This document shows, piece by piece, positions 54,205-64,000 of a DNA stretch of 64,000 bases; the stretch's first letter is position 1; each line of letters opens with the position of its first letter. The position numbers were made by a program, and so were the translations under genes. The stretch is from Prosopocoilus inquinatus (lineage: Eukaryota; Arthropoda; Insecta; Coleoptera; Lucanidae), in NCBI GenBank assembly GCA_036172665.1, contig CM069870.1, forward strand, positions 27,378,001 through 27,442,000, read 5' to 3'. Under the pieces are notes generated by a model, which saw only the letters and a program-made list of their open reading frames with translations, had not been told where the DNA came from and made no database searches.

Positions 54205-56898
54205 GGGGGGACCGGGGATGGTTTGGACATTTTCCATATTTTATAATAACATTTTTTCTGAATGCCACTACCTTTCTAGTTTTACGATAATATCTTTAAG
54301 TAATATTTTGAAATGCACTACCCTGTATATAGACTTTCGAACGGCAATTGTTTTTACATAACACGGGCGGAAATGGAGATACTGCATTTGTCTAAACCAT
54401 CCCCATATACGGGGATACTTTGGACGCGACCCGGGGATGATATGGACAAATGGTTAGGACCGTTTGTTGAAATTGCAAAATGAAAAAATACACAAAGTAT
54501 TTAATTCATATTTATTGTAGGCAGAACCCTGAAAGGTCAATGTTAAAATACAGCATGTCTTTGAATTTAGGACGCTTATCTTCTATCGCTTTTGGCAGAA
54601 TCGAAATCATTTGAGAAAAAGTGATAAATCTTCTGCGGTAGATTGAAAGCGGTTGGAAGGAAGCAGCCGCTTATAAAACGTAACTTCAAACCCCTCGGAA
54701 AACTTCCTCTGTACTCTACCTACATAGTTCATTGCAAACTTGCCTTTTATCGATGGTACTTTTACAATTAGGAAATCACCTTCATCGGCATCTTCAGCAG
54801 TTTTAAGGCACTCGTCACCTTCATTGTCTTCTCCCCATTCAGAAGAGGAATACGTTGTGATATTTTCTTCGACGTCTTCATCCGAAGGGTCTGCTTCTTT
54901 TTCAACTTTCTTCCTTTCTTCAAATATTTTCCCTTGCGATCTTTACTTTTTTTTGTCTTCTTTATTCACTCTTTTTTTTCAATTCTTCTTTTTCTGGAGT
55001 GTCTGTGGCTATCATGCTCTTTCCGCGCTTTCGTCCGCTCTTAGACAATTTCCTTGGCCCAGTCTTAGGATACGGGCTTATTTCTTCTGGGAAAATAAAA
55101 GAAACCGGTTGCGTTGACGTGGATGGAGTTAGTGTGGCAGGCTCTGAAGACTGGGTGATTGGTGCCAGAATCGCCACAGCAGCAGTCATTCCATTAGCTT
55201 CTGCCAACGCTGACTCAGGTTCCGTGGACGTGCTATTAACGGGAAGAACAAGAGCAGGAATTGGGCGGTCTGAGACCGAAGAACAGAAAAAGTCGTGATC
55301 CTGGAAAATGTTTCGATCAAATGGTGATATCTCACATTTCAGGAACCCGATTTTACATTTTGAGGTGTTGCCCGATCCCAAGATTTAGAACAAAGCTGAG
55401 GAAGCGAGTAGATTGATATCGTTTCATCTGGATGGGCCAGCATCCATGAATGAACCGCTTCACTGAAGTACTTTTTGAACGGCCCAAATACACACCGGTC
55501 TAGTGGTTGTAGACGGTTTGAAGTGTGAGGAGGAAGCTAGAATCGTAATTTCGTTGTCTCGGCAAAAATTGATACCATCCAGATTAAGATGGGAATCATG
55601 ATTATCCATCACCAATAATATCGGATGATCCTTGTCGCATCTCACATTGTTATTGAAAAATGTTAAAACCAAAACGAAGTTTTTTGCGGTCATCCAGCCA
55701 GATTTGTGCGTCAGTCCTAATGCTCCCTGCCCTGCCCCGGCTATCATTCGATTCTGATCGAAGCGGACTCGTCCAAATACAAATACGGGAGGTAAAGCGT
55801 TTCCCTTCGCACAAATGGTTCCCACATGAGTGACAAGTTCTCCGCGCTCTCTAGAAGTTACTTGCCCAACCTGCTTTTAGGCTTTTTTCCCAATAACTTT
55901 TTGAGCGGAAGGCACTGTTGTAACTCCGGTTTCATCAATGTTAAAAGTGTCGCTGGGTTGAAAACTTTGCAGCACATTCTCCAATTTATCGAAAAACTTG
56001 CCTGCGGTGGTTTTGTTGAATGCTGCCATCCTGGCAAGAGATGTTGCCTCAGCTTTCCTTATAGACAATGCAGGGTGCCTATCCATGAAACCAAAAAACC
56101 AGTCTTCTCCTGCTTGTTTTGTTTCATTCCATGAGTCAGGATACTTAAGATTGTTTGTTTTAGCAAACTGGAACGCTAGTTGACGATTTTTCTTCGGTGT
56201 CAGACCATAGAACATTTTTTGACAATTGAGCAAATATTCCTCCTGTGCATTTTCCATATCATCAGAGAAAAACTTGTCTTGTACGGAAATTTGATCTGAA
56301 CGATAAAGAGTCTAAACCCGTTTCTCTAGCCTTCTTCACGTAAAGAGCCAAAGAAGATTTTGTCACATTCCTAGAAACTGCTACTTCTCGTAGACTTCCG
56401 CGGTTGTTCAATACATCTTCCACAGCTTTTCTTAGATCTGTTTCATTAAAGTTTCGGTCAGTTTTTTTCTTATATTTTCGTGGCATCTATAACGTAGCAC
56501 TGTTAAACATCAACAAAAATGTGCTGGGGGTAGAATGGACAAGCCGGGGATACAATGGACAGCTTGTCCAGTGTATTCCCGAAGGACGCCATGACACATT
56601 TCTTGTTGTAACAACAATACCATTTGTTTGATTTATTTAAAATATGCATCGATATACTCCTATTTATTACTAACACATGCACAAAAAACACCAAGTATAA
56701 AATACAAAATTATCTTCTAGAGAAAGCTTACGTCCTTACCTTTACCTCAAATTTATACCCGAACGCTTGAAATATGAAATTGGTCACGGCACTACACACT
56801 TTTGCATTGCTGACAACATGAATTTGTCTGCCTGTAAATGAAACTGTTGCCAACATAAAAAAAAACGTGTCCGTGTTCAAACCATCCCCGGTCTTCCC
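54205..56898 (-). mobile_element. pogo/Tigger-group DNA transposon, near full length
   Basis: The TIRs GGGGGGACCGGGGATGGTTT (left) and GGGAAGACCGGGGATGGTTT (right, inverted) are bounded by TA at 54203-54204 and 56899-56900. GGGGAT...TGGAC boxes repeat inside both ends (54217, 54414, 54432, 56525, 56543). The 2.7-kb length suits an autonomous pogo element. Confidence 0.93.
54521..56486 (-). pseudogene. pogo/Tigger-type (CENP-B-like) transposase, frameshifted
   Basis: This transposase cuts at TA and inserts the element. Start at MPRKYKKKTDRNF (56486), with a pipsqueak-type helix-turn-helix (LREVAVSRNVTKSSLALYVK). After a frameshift near 56260, the CENP-B second helix-turn-helix follows (WNETKQAGEDWFFGFMDRHP). 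The DDE domain has Asp in FNIDETGVTTV, Asp in LLVMDNHDSHLN and, in another frame, Asp in LPPHTSNRLQPLD. The C-terminus has GFLKCEISPFDRNIF, an acidic linker and NYVGRVQRKFSEGFEV, common in long pogo proteins. I see a TAA after VIGKKA (55877) and frameshifts near 56260, 55545, 55385 and 54965. All three catalytic Asp codons survive, but no frame joins them. Confidence 0.92.
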
Positions 56899-58411
56899 TA
56901 TGTGAAACTTACGCACCATCTGGTATTTTCCTGAAAATGTTTGTTATCTAAAACCGTAAAGCTCTTATACCATCAAAAATAGAAATACAGTTTGTATCAA
57001 AATCCATTTTTAGAAATATACCGTGTAATTAAAAAAAATGAAGGAGGCGTGGCCGTTGGAAAGCAGTTGCAGATCGACGTTAACTAATTTAACACAGTTA
57101 GGGTAGGTTTCACAAAAAAATTTATTAAAAAATTGTCTGATTAAGGAACGCCATTGGACGAAGTTAATAATAGATTTGAAAGAACCAATTATATTGTTTC
57201 ACACAACCAATCACAGGCTTTTATCACGCTGTTAAATTAATTAGTGATTAAATAATTTTTGTGAAACTGGGGGTTATAATTCCAGACATGTCAAACAAAT
57301 TTTCTTAAAAGCTTTTCGCCCTATCTCTATTAACAAGAAATTTATTGTACAATTGCAAAAATATGTCTCAACCTGTATATTTCGTTTATTAAATATATCT
57401 TTAAAAAATAAAATATTGTCATTGTTTTTATGACCAAGTAAGTAGATAATAATTTAATGTTTCCGATAGAGTACGTGACATAAAAACGTTATCTTATTGT
57501 TTCGTTCAATGCTAATAAACATTAATTATTATCGGTGTATTTTATATGTCTGTTAACATTGCACTGCAATTATGAAACTATGCGTTTTGATACCGCGCGG
57601 CTTAAAAACAAATATAATATCTGCAATAAATTCACGTTATAAGCGCATTGTGTAAACGGAAAACAAGTTTTTATTTATTAAATACTGAGAACTGTTGTAA
57701 GTTGTTGTTTTTATTAATTTTACAAACGGCGAGAAGGACTTGCCTTACGCCTTCCGTGGCATTTTATCGCCAAGAACGAGTACTTCGATAAAATTTTCTG
57801 TCTGATGTTGCAAAGCCAACGGCTTCAGTTTCTACACCCACTTCGAAAAATGCATTGACACTTTCTTATAATTAAATGCTTAATTAAGCCATAAGTGCCT
57901 TTCTTTATTGTCAATCGTATTTTTAACGTTTTACGACTAAAGTTATTAAATTTAATGAAACTCGAATACGTTTACGCTGTTCGTTCTTTGTACGAAAGTC
58001 ATACGTGTGTATGTGCAATTATAGCTTTTATGTGCGCTTTAAAGTTACTTTTAAACGTTAAAAGTTTTCAAATATTTTGGCTCACATTTCCAAATTTTGC
58101 AATTTAACATATTATACATATTTTCGTAATTATTTCAAATAAATCATTGCAAGCATTGCTTAAACATAATTATTATTTTTTAGTTACCTACTTTTTCATC
58201 TATTGGCAATGGTAAGAATGCTAATAATTATAAGAAACAAATTATTACTTGCATTTTATGGACCCCTAGGTTATGGACCCGTGTCCTTCACTCCTGTTAC
58301 GCCACTGTGTATCCTACATATTTGAACCTTAGATTATAACAACATTATATCGTAGCTAATTAATAAGATAGCAGTTTAAGTTCGCCATTTTGCCACTAAT
58401 TTTAGACCTAA
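56899..58411. other. unassigned; one isolated hAT-like end
   Basis: No gene is seen. TTACGCCACTG (58297-58307) looks like an isolated hAT-style right end, like those at 3373 and 10975. A short frame at 57895-58107 has no domain. Confidence 0.4.
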
Positions 58412-58500
58412 AATTGTGCCAGGATGGCAGACAGCGGGATGACACTTTAGGTAGCAAAGTCACAAGCAAACTGGTTGCTATCTGTCATCCTGGCGCAAAT
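58412..58500. repeat. 89-bp hairpin element
   Basis: TTGTGCCAGGATGGCAGACAGC faces its inverse around 58480-58500 (GCTATCTGTCATCCTGGCGCAA). It may be a minimal MITE. Confidence 0.75.
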
Positions 58501-58711
58501 CGGGGTCAACAACTGTTGTCCAACATTTTCTCTGGATTTCGAGATAATCGGGACAGGTCAATTTGTTTGCAGATGTATTTCTTGAGCTACTCCCTTTCTG
58601 AAGAGATTCCAAACAGGGGATGCTCAGAACTCAAAACTGATTTTCAAGTAATTTTTTTAATTAATAAGTTTTCATTCACAGATTATTACTTACTTTCTAT
58701 GGATTGTAACT
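58501..58711. other. unassigned spacer between two inverted-repeat elements
   Basis: About 210 bp with no recognisable repeat. The plus strand is open from 58390 to 58716, but part of that frame is the hairpin at 58412-58500 and no domain is seen. Confidence 0.35.
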
Positions 58712-58969
58712 GTTAGGGTACGAAGATACCTCGCTGTTCACTCTCGATGTTTAGGTCGCGCACGATATTGCGATATCACATCGATGTAAAACAAACGTAC
58801 AGTTTTATATAGCACCTCGCATATCGAAGATGAATAGCAGCGCGCATCTTCGATATGCATGATTCCATTTAAAACTATACGTTTGCTTTTTATCGCGGTA
58901 TCGAGGCGGAGCGAGACCTAAACATCGAGGGTGAACAGCGAGGCATCTTCGACATGTTCGTACCCTGAC
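58712..58969. mobile_element. palindromic foldback element, copy 2
   Basis: GTTAGGGTACGAAGATACCT at the left and, inverted, GTCAGGGTACGAACATGTCG at the right. Both halves then carry CTCGCTGTTCAC, CTCGATGTTTAGGTC, AAACGTA and CATATCGAAGATG. It is longer than copy 1 at 2390-2595 by the GGTCGCGC..ATCGATG and CGCGGTATCGAGGCGGAGCG blocks next to the middle of the arms, and probably closer to the complete form. Confidence 0.87.
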
Positions 58970-59350
58970 ACCACCATAAATCCTAAATATTATGTTATGT
59001 TAAATGTTCATCAAATTATAGTGGTTTGTTTTCTGTTGCCAAAATTTGAGATTTGCCGTATCGACTCTCTAATAACGATGTATGTATTTGTCAGAATACG
59101 ATATACGCTCTCTCTCACAGCGTGCTTCTGTATAATCGTCTCTCTGTAGCAGTCACGTAAAATGTTCCTTAACACTTTCTGCAGTTTTAAGAACACAATT
59201 TTGCAATCGTCTGGCAGCAATTTACGCCCGACTAGGACGTCTGTCAATTTTTATTATTGCTTAAAAAGGCGTTAGATGTAAAATTAAGCTTTGAAGAAGA
59301 ATGCTTCTTTTTGACTTGATTTATTTTTTTGCAATTTAATTTTTTTTAAA

Positions 59351-59541
59351 TACATTGTCACTACGCGAGAATTACCACCCCTTGTAACTTTTTTATTTTT
59401 GAATTTAGAAAGAAATGTTTAGTATAAAATTTATATACGGACTAATTCAAAGTTTTTGTTGAAGTTTACCGAAAAGCAAATGAACATCGCATAACTGGGA
59501 TATAAATTGAAATTGTATCTCTTTAAATGGCATACCCGGTA
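59351..59541. mobile_element. 191-bp MITE of the TAYMGGGTG group
   Basis: TACATTGTCACTACGCGAGA at the left matches the terminus beside the transposase remnant at 23318 (GACTACGCGATAATT). GGACTAATTCAAAGTTT is shared too. The right end is TTTAAATGGCATACCCGGTA. No coding. Confidence 0.75.
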
Positions 59542-59844
59542 TATTTATACAGGATCATTAGATTCTAAATTAAATTCTAGTGGGATATTGTCTGAACAAT
59601 GTTTACAAAAAAATAAATAGTTGTCGAGATATTCGCGTTTAAAGTCATTGTTCAACTTTCTATAAATGAAAATCGCTAAAGCTGTACAATGTATAAAGTT
59701 AATATTTGCGGATAAAATGTCATGAATAAATATGAAAAATATTTCCAATGATTTTATGAAACTGCATTTTTTTAAGTTAAATAATAATCGACTTTCTTTT
59801 TTTTAATTAAAGAGCTTTATAAACGCAGGTTTTCCGTTGAATGT

Positions 59845-60580
59845 ATAACAAATAATGACGGGATACCGCTGAAGTGGTCGATGAGTTGTGGGACGTGGAG
59901 TAACGTAGTCCCTGACTTGTCTCTCTCCTGCGGTCGTAGATCCTCTGACGGCGGCGGAATCCAGGAAGATGGAATTACCCACAAACTCTTTTTGGACGAG
60001 TGTGTGTCTTGAAGTGGAGAGGGATGTTATTGAAAGTTGCAGTTTTCGTAAACACGTACTTGACTGGTTGGCTAGTATATGAAAGCAATAGCTAGTGTGT
60101 ACATGCAGATGTGTGAGGATTCGCCTGACTACAATAATAGAGCGCTGGGCAAATGTATGTAGACGACAAACCTGACTACAATAACAGAGCGCTGGGTTAT
60201 CATGCTTGTGTGTGTAATAAATCAGACTATAATAGAGAGAGGACGGCGTATGTGTGAGTGATTTTATTCGGCTTCTGCACCGGCTTTCATATTTATATCC
60301 ACCGGATCCGGTGGGGAAATGGTAATTCCGTATTCTCGGATAGTATATCGTTCGAATCAGCGATGAGCCTAGTCAATCCTTATTCGTCGTAGGCAATCTT
60401 TATTCTGATTGCCCCAACAGTTGCCATAGTGACCAGATGAGATAGGCAACGCCGTTTGCTAGCCAATCGGGAATTGAATGCAAGTACGTCTCAATTCGCT
60501 AAGAGTTTTACATTTCTGTCATTTGTAATTTTGACGTCGCTTCTTCAGTTGCTAGGTGACGGAAGGACCCCCCCCCCTCC
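59845..60580. other. GC-richer block with partial tandem repeats
   Basis: CTGACTACAATAATAGAGCG and CTGACTACAATAACAGAGCG, each followed by CTGGG, lie about 46 bp apart (near 60127 and 60173); a third degenerate unit (CAGACTATAATAGAGAG) follows. A run of 13 C is at about 60568. It could be a solo LTR or the edge of a gene, but no TG..CA borders with a duplication or coding frame was found. Confidence 0.3.
60299..60314. repeat. 16-bp perfect palindrome
   Basis: CCACCGGATCCGGTGG, in the GC-richer block. It could be a protein binding site or chance. Confidence 0.8.
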
Positions 60581-61640
60581 CTCTACAAGAAAAACAGTTA
60601 GTGTTGCCTGCAATTTTCGCAGTTTCTACTCCAGAACACACCATTATGAACATTGTTTTTGACCGGAGAACTTGATTTTCTGGCCCCTGCCTAATATAAT
60701 ATTTTTTTTCTCCTACTAGTTAATAATAAAAACAGCTGATCATATCTGTCACTTATTTGACACTGACGATAACAAACTTAACTTAAATAAGTAAACTTTC
60801 AGGCGGGAATTAATTAAAACTATTGAGAGATATTAAATTTCACGGGCATATGTGCCTGGCTAGCGAAAGCGGACAGCGCTGCAGTCAAACCAACATGTGG
60901 AGATCAAGTTATGTTTTCATTCAAGAATTAAATTAATTTGAATATTTATCTAGAACCTTTTTCCGAAAACTTTTGAAATATGTCTATCCCACTGTTTAAA
61001 AGATTTTAATTAATAACATTCTTTAGGTATTAAAAATTAAATTGAATTATCTGCTTAAGGTATACAGGATTTATTATGGTTATTTATTATTGTTATTTAT
61101 TATTTTTTCATGGATTAAGTAGTTTGTTGAATAAACAGTAATGGCATTGAAAAATTCATTATTAGCAATAAATATCTTTATGTAATTAATTAATGGCGGA
61201 ACATTCTACATTACATAATAATTGGCACAGAATCCAGGCAGTTTATGATAAAATTGAAATGTTTGGTAAGTTGTGACTTAAGTGAAATGAAATAAGTTTA
61301 GATATAATTAGTGCAGCGCAGAAATTCCATTTATGTAAGTAGGCATGCGGTATAGTATACATAATTGAATTTCGAAATCAATTGTCGGTTACTGAACTGA
61401 ATAATGCAGATTTAAGATTGCATTATTTACGACTAGCCTTCAAGGCCAAATTTAAAGAAACTATTTTCCCTATGTATTATTTTTAATGTAATAATTATTT
61501 TCTGTTAATAATTATAAACTATTCTTACAGTTAAACTTTCTTATTGTATACTTTCAAGAAGTCACATTTGTTGAGATTAAAGCAATTTGTTATTTCTAAA
61601 GTTATGCAGCCGTTAAGAACTATATACGCTGCTACCAACT
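60581..61640. other. unassigned AT-rich DNA
   Basis: Nothing recognisable. Confidence 0.45.
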
Positions 61641-62680
61641 ATAAACTAGACTAGAGGCATCTGGTGGCAAATACGCGTTGCTTTGTCAACATCTGACCCG
61701 AAGCTAAACTCTTAAAGAGACGGAGCGGATTCTCTGCTAGGTATTTTATTATTAAGGAAGCCAGAGAAATAATCCCAGCTGAAGGTCGCATTATGAAGCC
61801 GTTTCTCAAGGTCTCGAGCATGCGCTGGTTTTCTTGAACCTTGAAGAGATTTTTCGTTACTCTTGGGTTCGACGTAGGGTAAGACAAAAATACAACAACA
61901 ACAAAATGCTAAGAATACAGCACAAACGTTGGTTAGGACATGGACTTGGGCACGTCGAACGTCGTCGAAGCATTCCTCTCCTGCGTACAGGATTAGTAGG
62001 ATTAGTACAAACTAAATTCGATTTTTTAACAACACTTAAACGAAAAAGATCAGTACTGATTGAACAGCTGGATTTTGATTCCCAAAACGGTAAACGCAAA
62101 CGATCAACTAAAACTAAAAAAATAATTTATGTGTGTAACTAATGGACTGTGATTTGCTGAAATTATTTGCGATTAAAAGAGCGGAAATAAAAGTGAAGTA
62201 GGTTCAACGACGACAACGAGTAGGTTCAGCTACCAGAGCCTCACACAAAATGTGACCCCATGAAAGAACGAATCTATTGCCTAAAGATAGAACGTCGTAA
62301 AATGTTATTAATGGCCAATCAAACGTTATTAATGACCAATCAGCAACTAAGCAGTTCGTTGGATTGAGATGCGAAATTAGGCACTTCAAAAGACAGGCCA
62401 CGCGGTGTTAATTAAATGCCAATTAAACTGTTTAGGTTTCGTTGAAGCTTGCAATCACATTTTGTTCAGTTTCACGGAATAACGAAAATTACCTTTCGGT
62501 ACAGTAATATGGCCCAACCAATCGGGAAGAACAGACGCTGAAACATTTGAAGTGATAAACCAATGAAGAACTAGTATTTCAAATGGGATGTAAATATCAT
62601 TTCCGGGAGGCGTTGCTAAGTCTACAAATGAACCAACGCGTAAGCGTTGTTGCCAAAATGGTTCGGTCATGTTGAACTGT
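61641..62680. other. GC-richer stretch with coding-like short frames, unassigned
   Basis: Open frames lie on both strands: 61651-61887 and 62455-62670 minus, 61834-62142 plus. They have mixed composition but no domain that I recognise. GGGTAAGAC at about 61876 would make a fair splice donor on the plus strand. GTTATTAATGRCCAATCA is repeated near 62303 and 62325. This may be exon or promoter material of a host gene, or an unknown repeat. Confidence 0.25.
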
Positions 62681-64000
62681 AATATGCTAGAAACGACTAC
62701 GTATAGTTTACTTGGTTAAAAATATTAAGGGCCGATAGTATCAGCATTTAAGTCGTGTTTAGAATGTGATATTTTATGTAGGTTCAGCAAAACGTTCTAT
62801 TGGGCACTTAATCTTCAATTTAAGTGCTCTACGGGAAGCTGACTTTTTACGCGAGTATGGAGTTTGCAAGTTACATAAAGTAAAAAGGTTTCGTGCACCT
62901 TGTATTGCACCTTGTCTTTTGACAACCATAGGAATCTATTAACTTTTTTATCTGGCTCTTATTGCAGAAATGCGTTACATAAAATGCAGTTCACGTACTG
63001 CTATCTAGGACTTCACATATGTCAAATTATCACTAAGAGTCGAAAAAAGAAAATTTTAATTAACGTATAAAAAGAAATTCAATTTTTATTTTGGTGTACA
63101 AATAAACATTGGATGAATCATTCATCGTCTATTCTGTTTTGTAAATATTTATAAGGTGATCGTATTCAAATACTTTAATTTGAATTTTTACGTTCTGTTA
63201 AAACTTAATAAAGCGAACAACATATTTTGCGTTGCATTTATAATAAATTCTTTCGAAAGAAAAATATTATTCCGGCGCAATTAACAAAAGATATAAATTA
63301 ATTAAATGTTGCCACGCCTTGTTGAAGAAAAAACTCGTTTTTATGCTCGTTTGCATGAATTATTTCAGCACTACGAGCGTGTTTACAAATAACATAGTGG
63401 CGTCAAATCAGCAATGTTCCTTGTATATTAATAGCTCCATTGTTCAAAAATAAATTGACTATATTAACAGCACGACACTCATTAACTATTCAAAAAAAAA
63501 CATGTTAAGTATGAGAATATTAGTTAATTTTCTTGGCACTCGATTGTAATGTTGACGCCGGCGACGGAATGGATATTACCAACTTTTCTTTTTGCTGAAT
63601 GACAGACGTTTCTTTATTAAAAACATGCATGCCCATGCATTTACTTTCAGTATCTTGCAAAGTTAATATTACTTCCACATTTTTTTCGTACTTTTTATCT
63701 TTGCATTTTTATTACCAGCATTTTAAAAATTTACCAATTTAGTTTTTAATTATTTCAAGAAAAAATGGTTTTCTTGGTAAATTATATTTAAACTTCAACC
63801 ATACAACTCTTTTCACCGTGTCTATTCGTTTTCTTAAATTTTCATTTTTATGTTTTCTGAATGCTGCGAGATATTTTTTTAATAAACCTTGCTCTCACTA
63901 TTTTCATTATTTGTCATTAACGAAAACTTCATCAACTTAATAAGATCAACTATTAACCGATATAATTGATAAGGTATCAGTTAAACTACTTGATTCAGAA
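62681..64000. other. unassigned AT-rich DNA to the window end
   Basis: No gene, RNA or clear repeat. Confidence 0.45.

Noticed and set aside
54740..55298. Plus-strand open frames of 99-125 residues
   Set aside because: Antisense shadows of the acidic and Ser/Pro-rich C-terminal part of the pogo transposase.
1..64000. CRISPR array, phage or bacterial operon
   Set aside because: No regularly spaced identical repeats and no bacterial gene arrangement; base composition and elements are those of an animal genome.

Overview
The window is AT-rich, intron-scale repeat DNA from an animal nuclear genome, almost certainly an insect. A beetle-like genome is plausible, but the sequence does not prove it. 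The evidence is the mix of mobile elements: mariner, Tc1-like, DD41D, pogo, hAT-type and PIF/Harbinger-type DNA transposons, a Penelope-like retroelement, CR1/jockey-group and RTE-type LINEs, and a tRNA-derived SINE. There are no operons, bacterial-type genes, rRNA or true tRNA genes. I found no host protein-coding gene I could defend. Nearly everything recognisable is transposon-derived, and all but one of the coding regions are broken.

Layout. 1-2.6 kb: 3' part of a dead mariner, then a first copy of a palindromic foldback element. 3.5-5.6 kb: two non-autonomous hAT-type elements, one with an exact 8-bp target duplication, and a 187-bp MITE. 6.7-9.5 kb: a non-autonomous pogo-like element carrying a 404-bp palindrome, then a foldback MITE. 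12.1-15.8 kb: a Penelope-like element (PLE) with an uninterrupted 958-codon RT plus GIY-YIG frame, two direct terminal repeats, an inverted partial copy in front, and three hammerhead-ribozyme-like motifs. 15.9-19.1 kb: a degraded LINE with a zinc-finger ORF1, endonuclease and RT. 21.5-24 kb: an RTE-type LINE remnant, a SINE, and a transposase fragment attached to a TACAGGGTG terminus. 28-33.3 kb: a mariner split by a SINE, a second copy of the first mariner family, a PIF/Harbinger-like MITE, and a mariner-like element standing exactly between 240-260-bp direct repeats. 35.7-37.6 kb: a Tc1-like remnant and a foldback MITE. 39.8-41.4 kb: a 5'-truncated LINE. 43.1-43.3 kb: a CpG-rich promoter-like block. 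43.7-45.5 kb: a 1.8-kb foldback with arms of about 575 bp. 46-49.7 kb: two LINE 3' ends, a DD41D transposase relic and paired MITEs. 54.2-56.9 kb: a near full-length but mutated pogo/Tigger-group transposon with subterminal repeats. 58.7 kb: second copy of the foldback first seen at 2.4 kb. The remainder is unassigned AT-rich DNA with a few GC-richer islands (26.9-27.5, 59.8-60.6, 61.6-62.7 kb).

How the parts relate. The PLE looks youngest: its terminal repeats are nearly identical and its frame is open. Its ribozyme motifs fit the known association of hammerheads with PLE terminal repeats. Many small repeats share termini of the form TAYMGGGTG. One such terminus adjoins a mariner-like transposase remnant, which suggests that this MITE group is mobilised by an IS630-Tc1-mariner transposase. 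Nesting (SINE in mariner, palindrome in pogo, transposon between duplicated flanks) gives a relative order of insertions.
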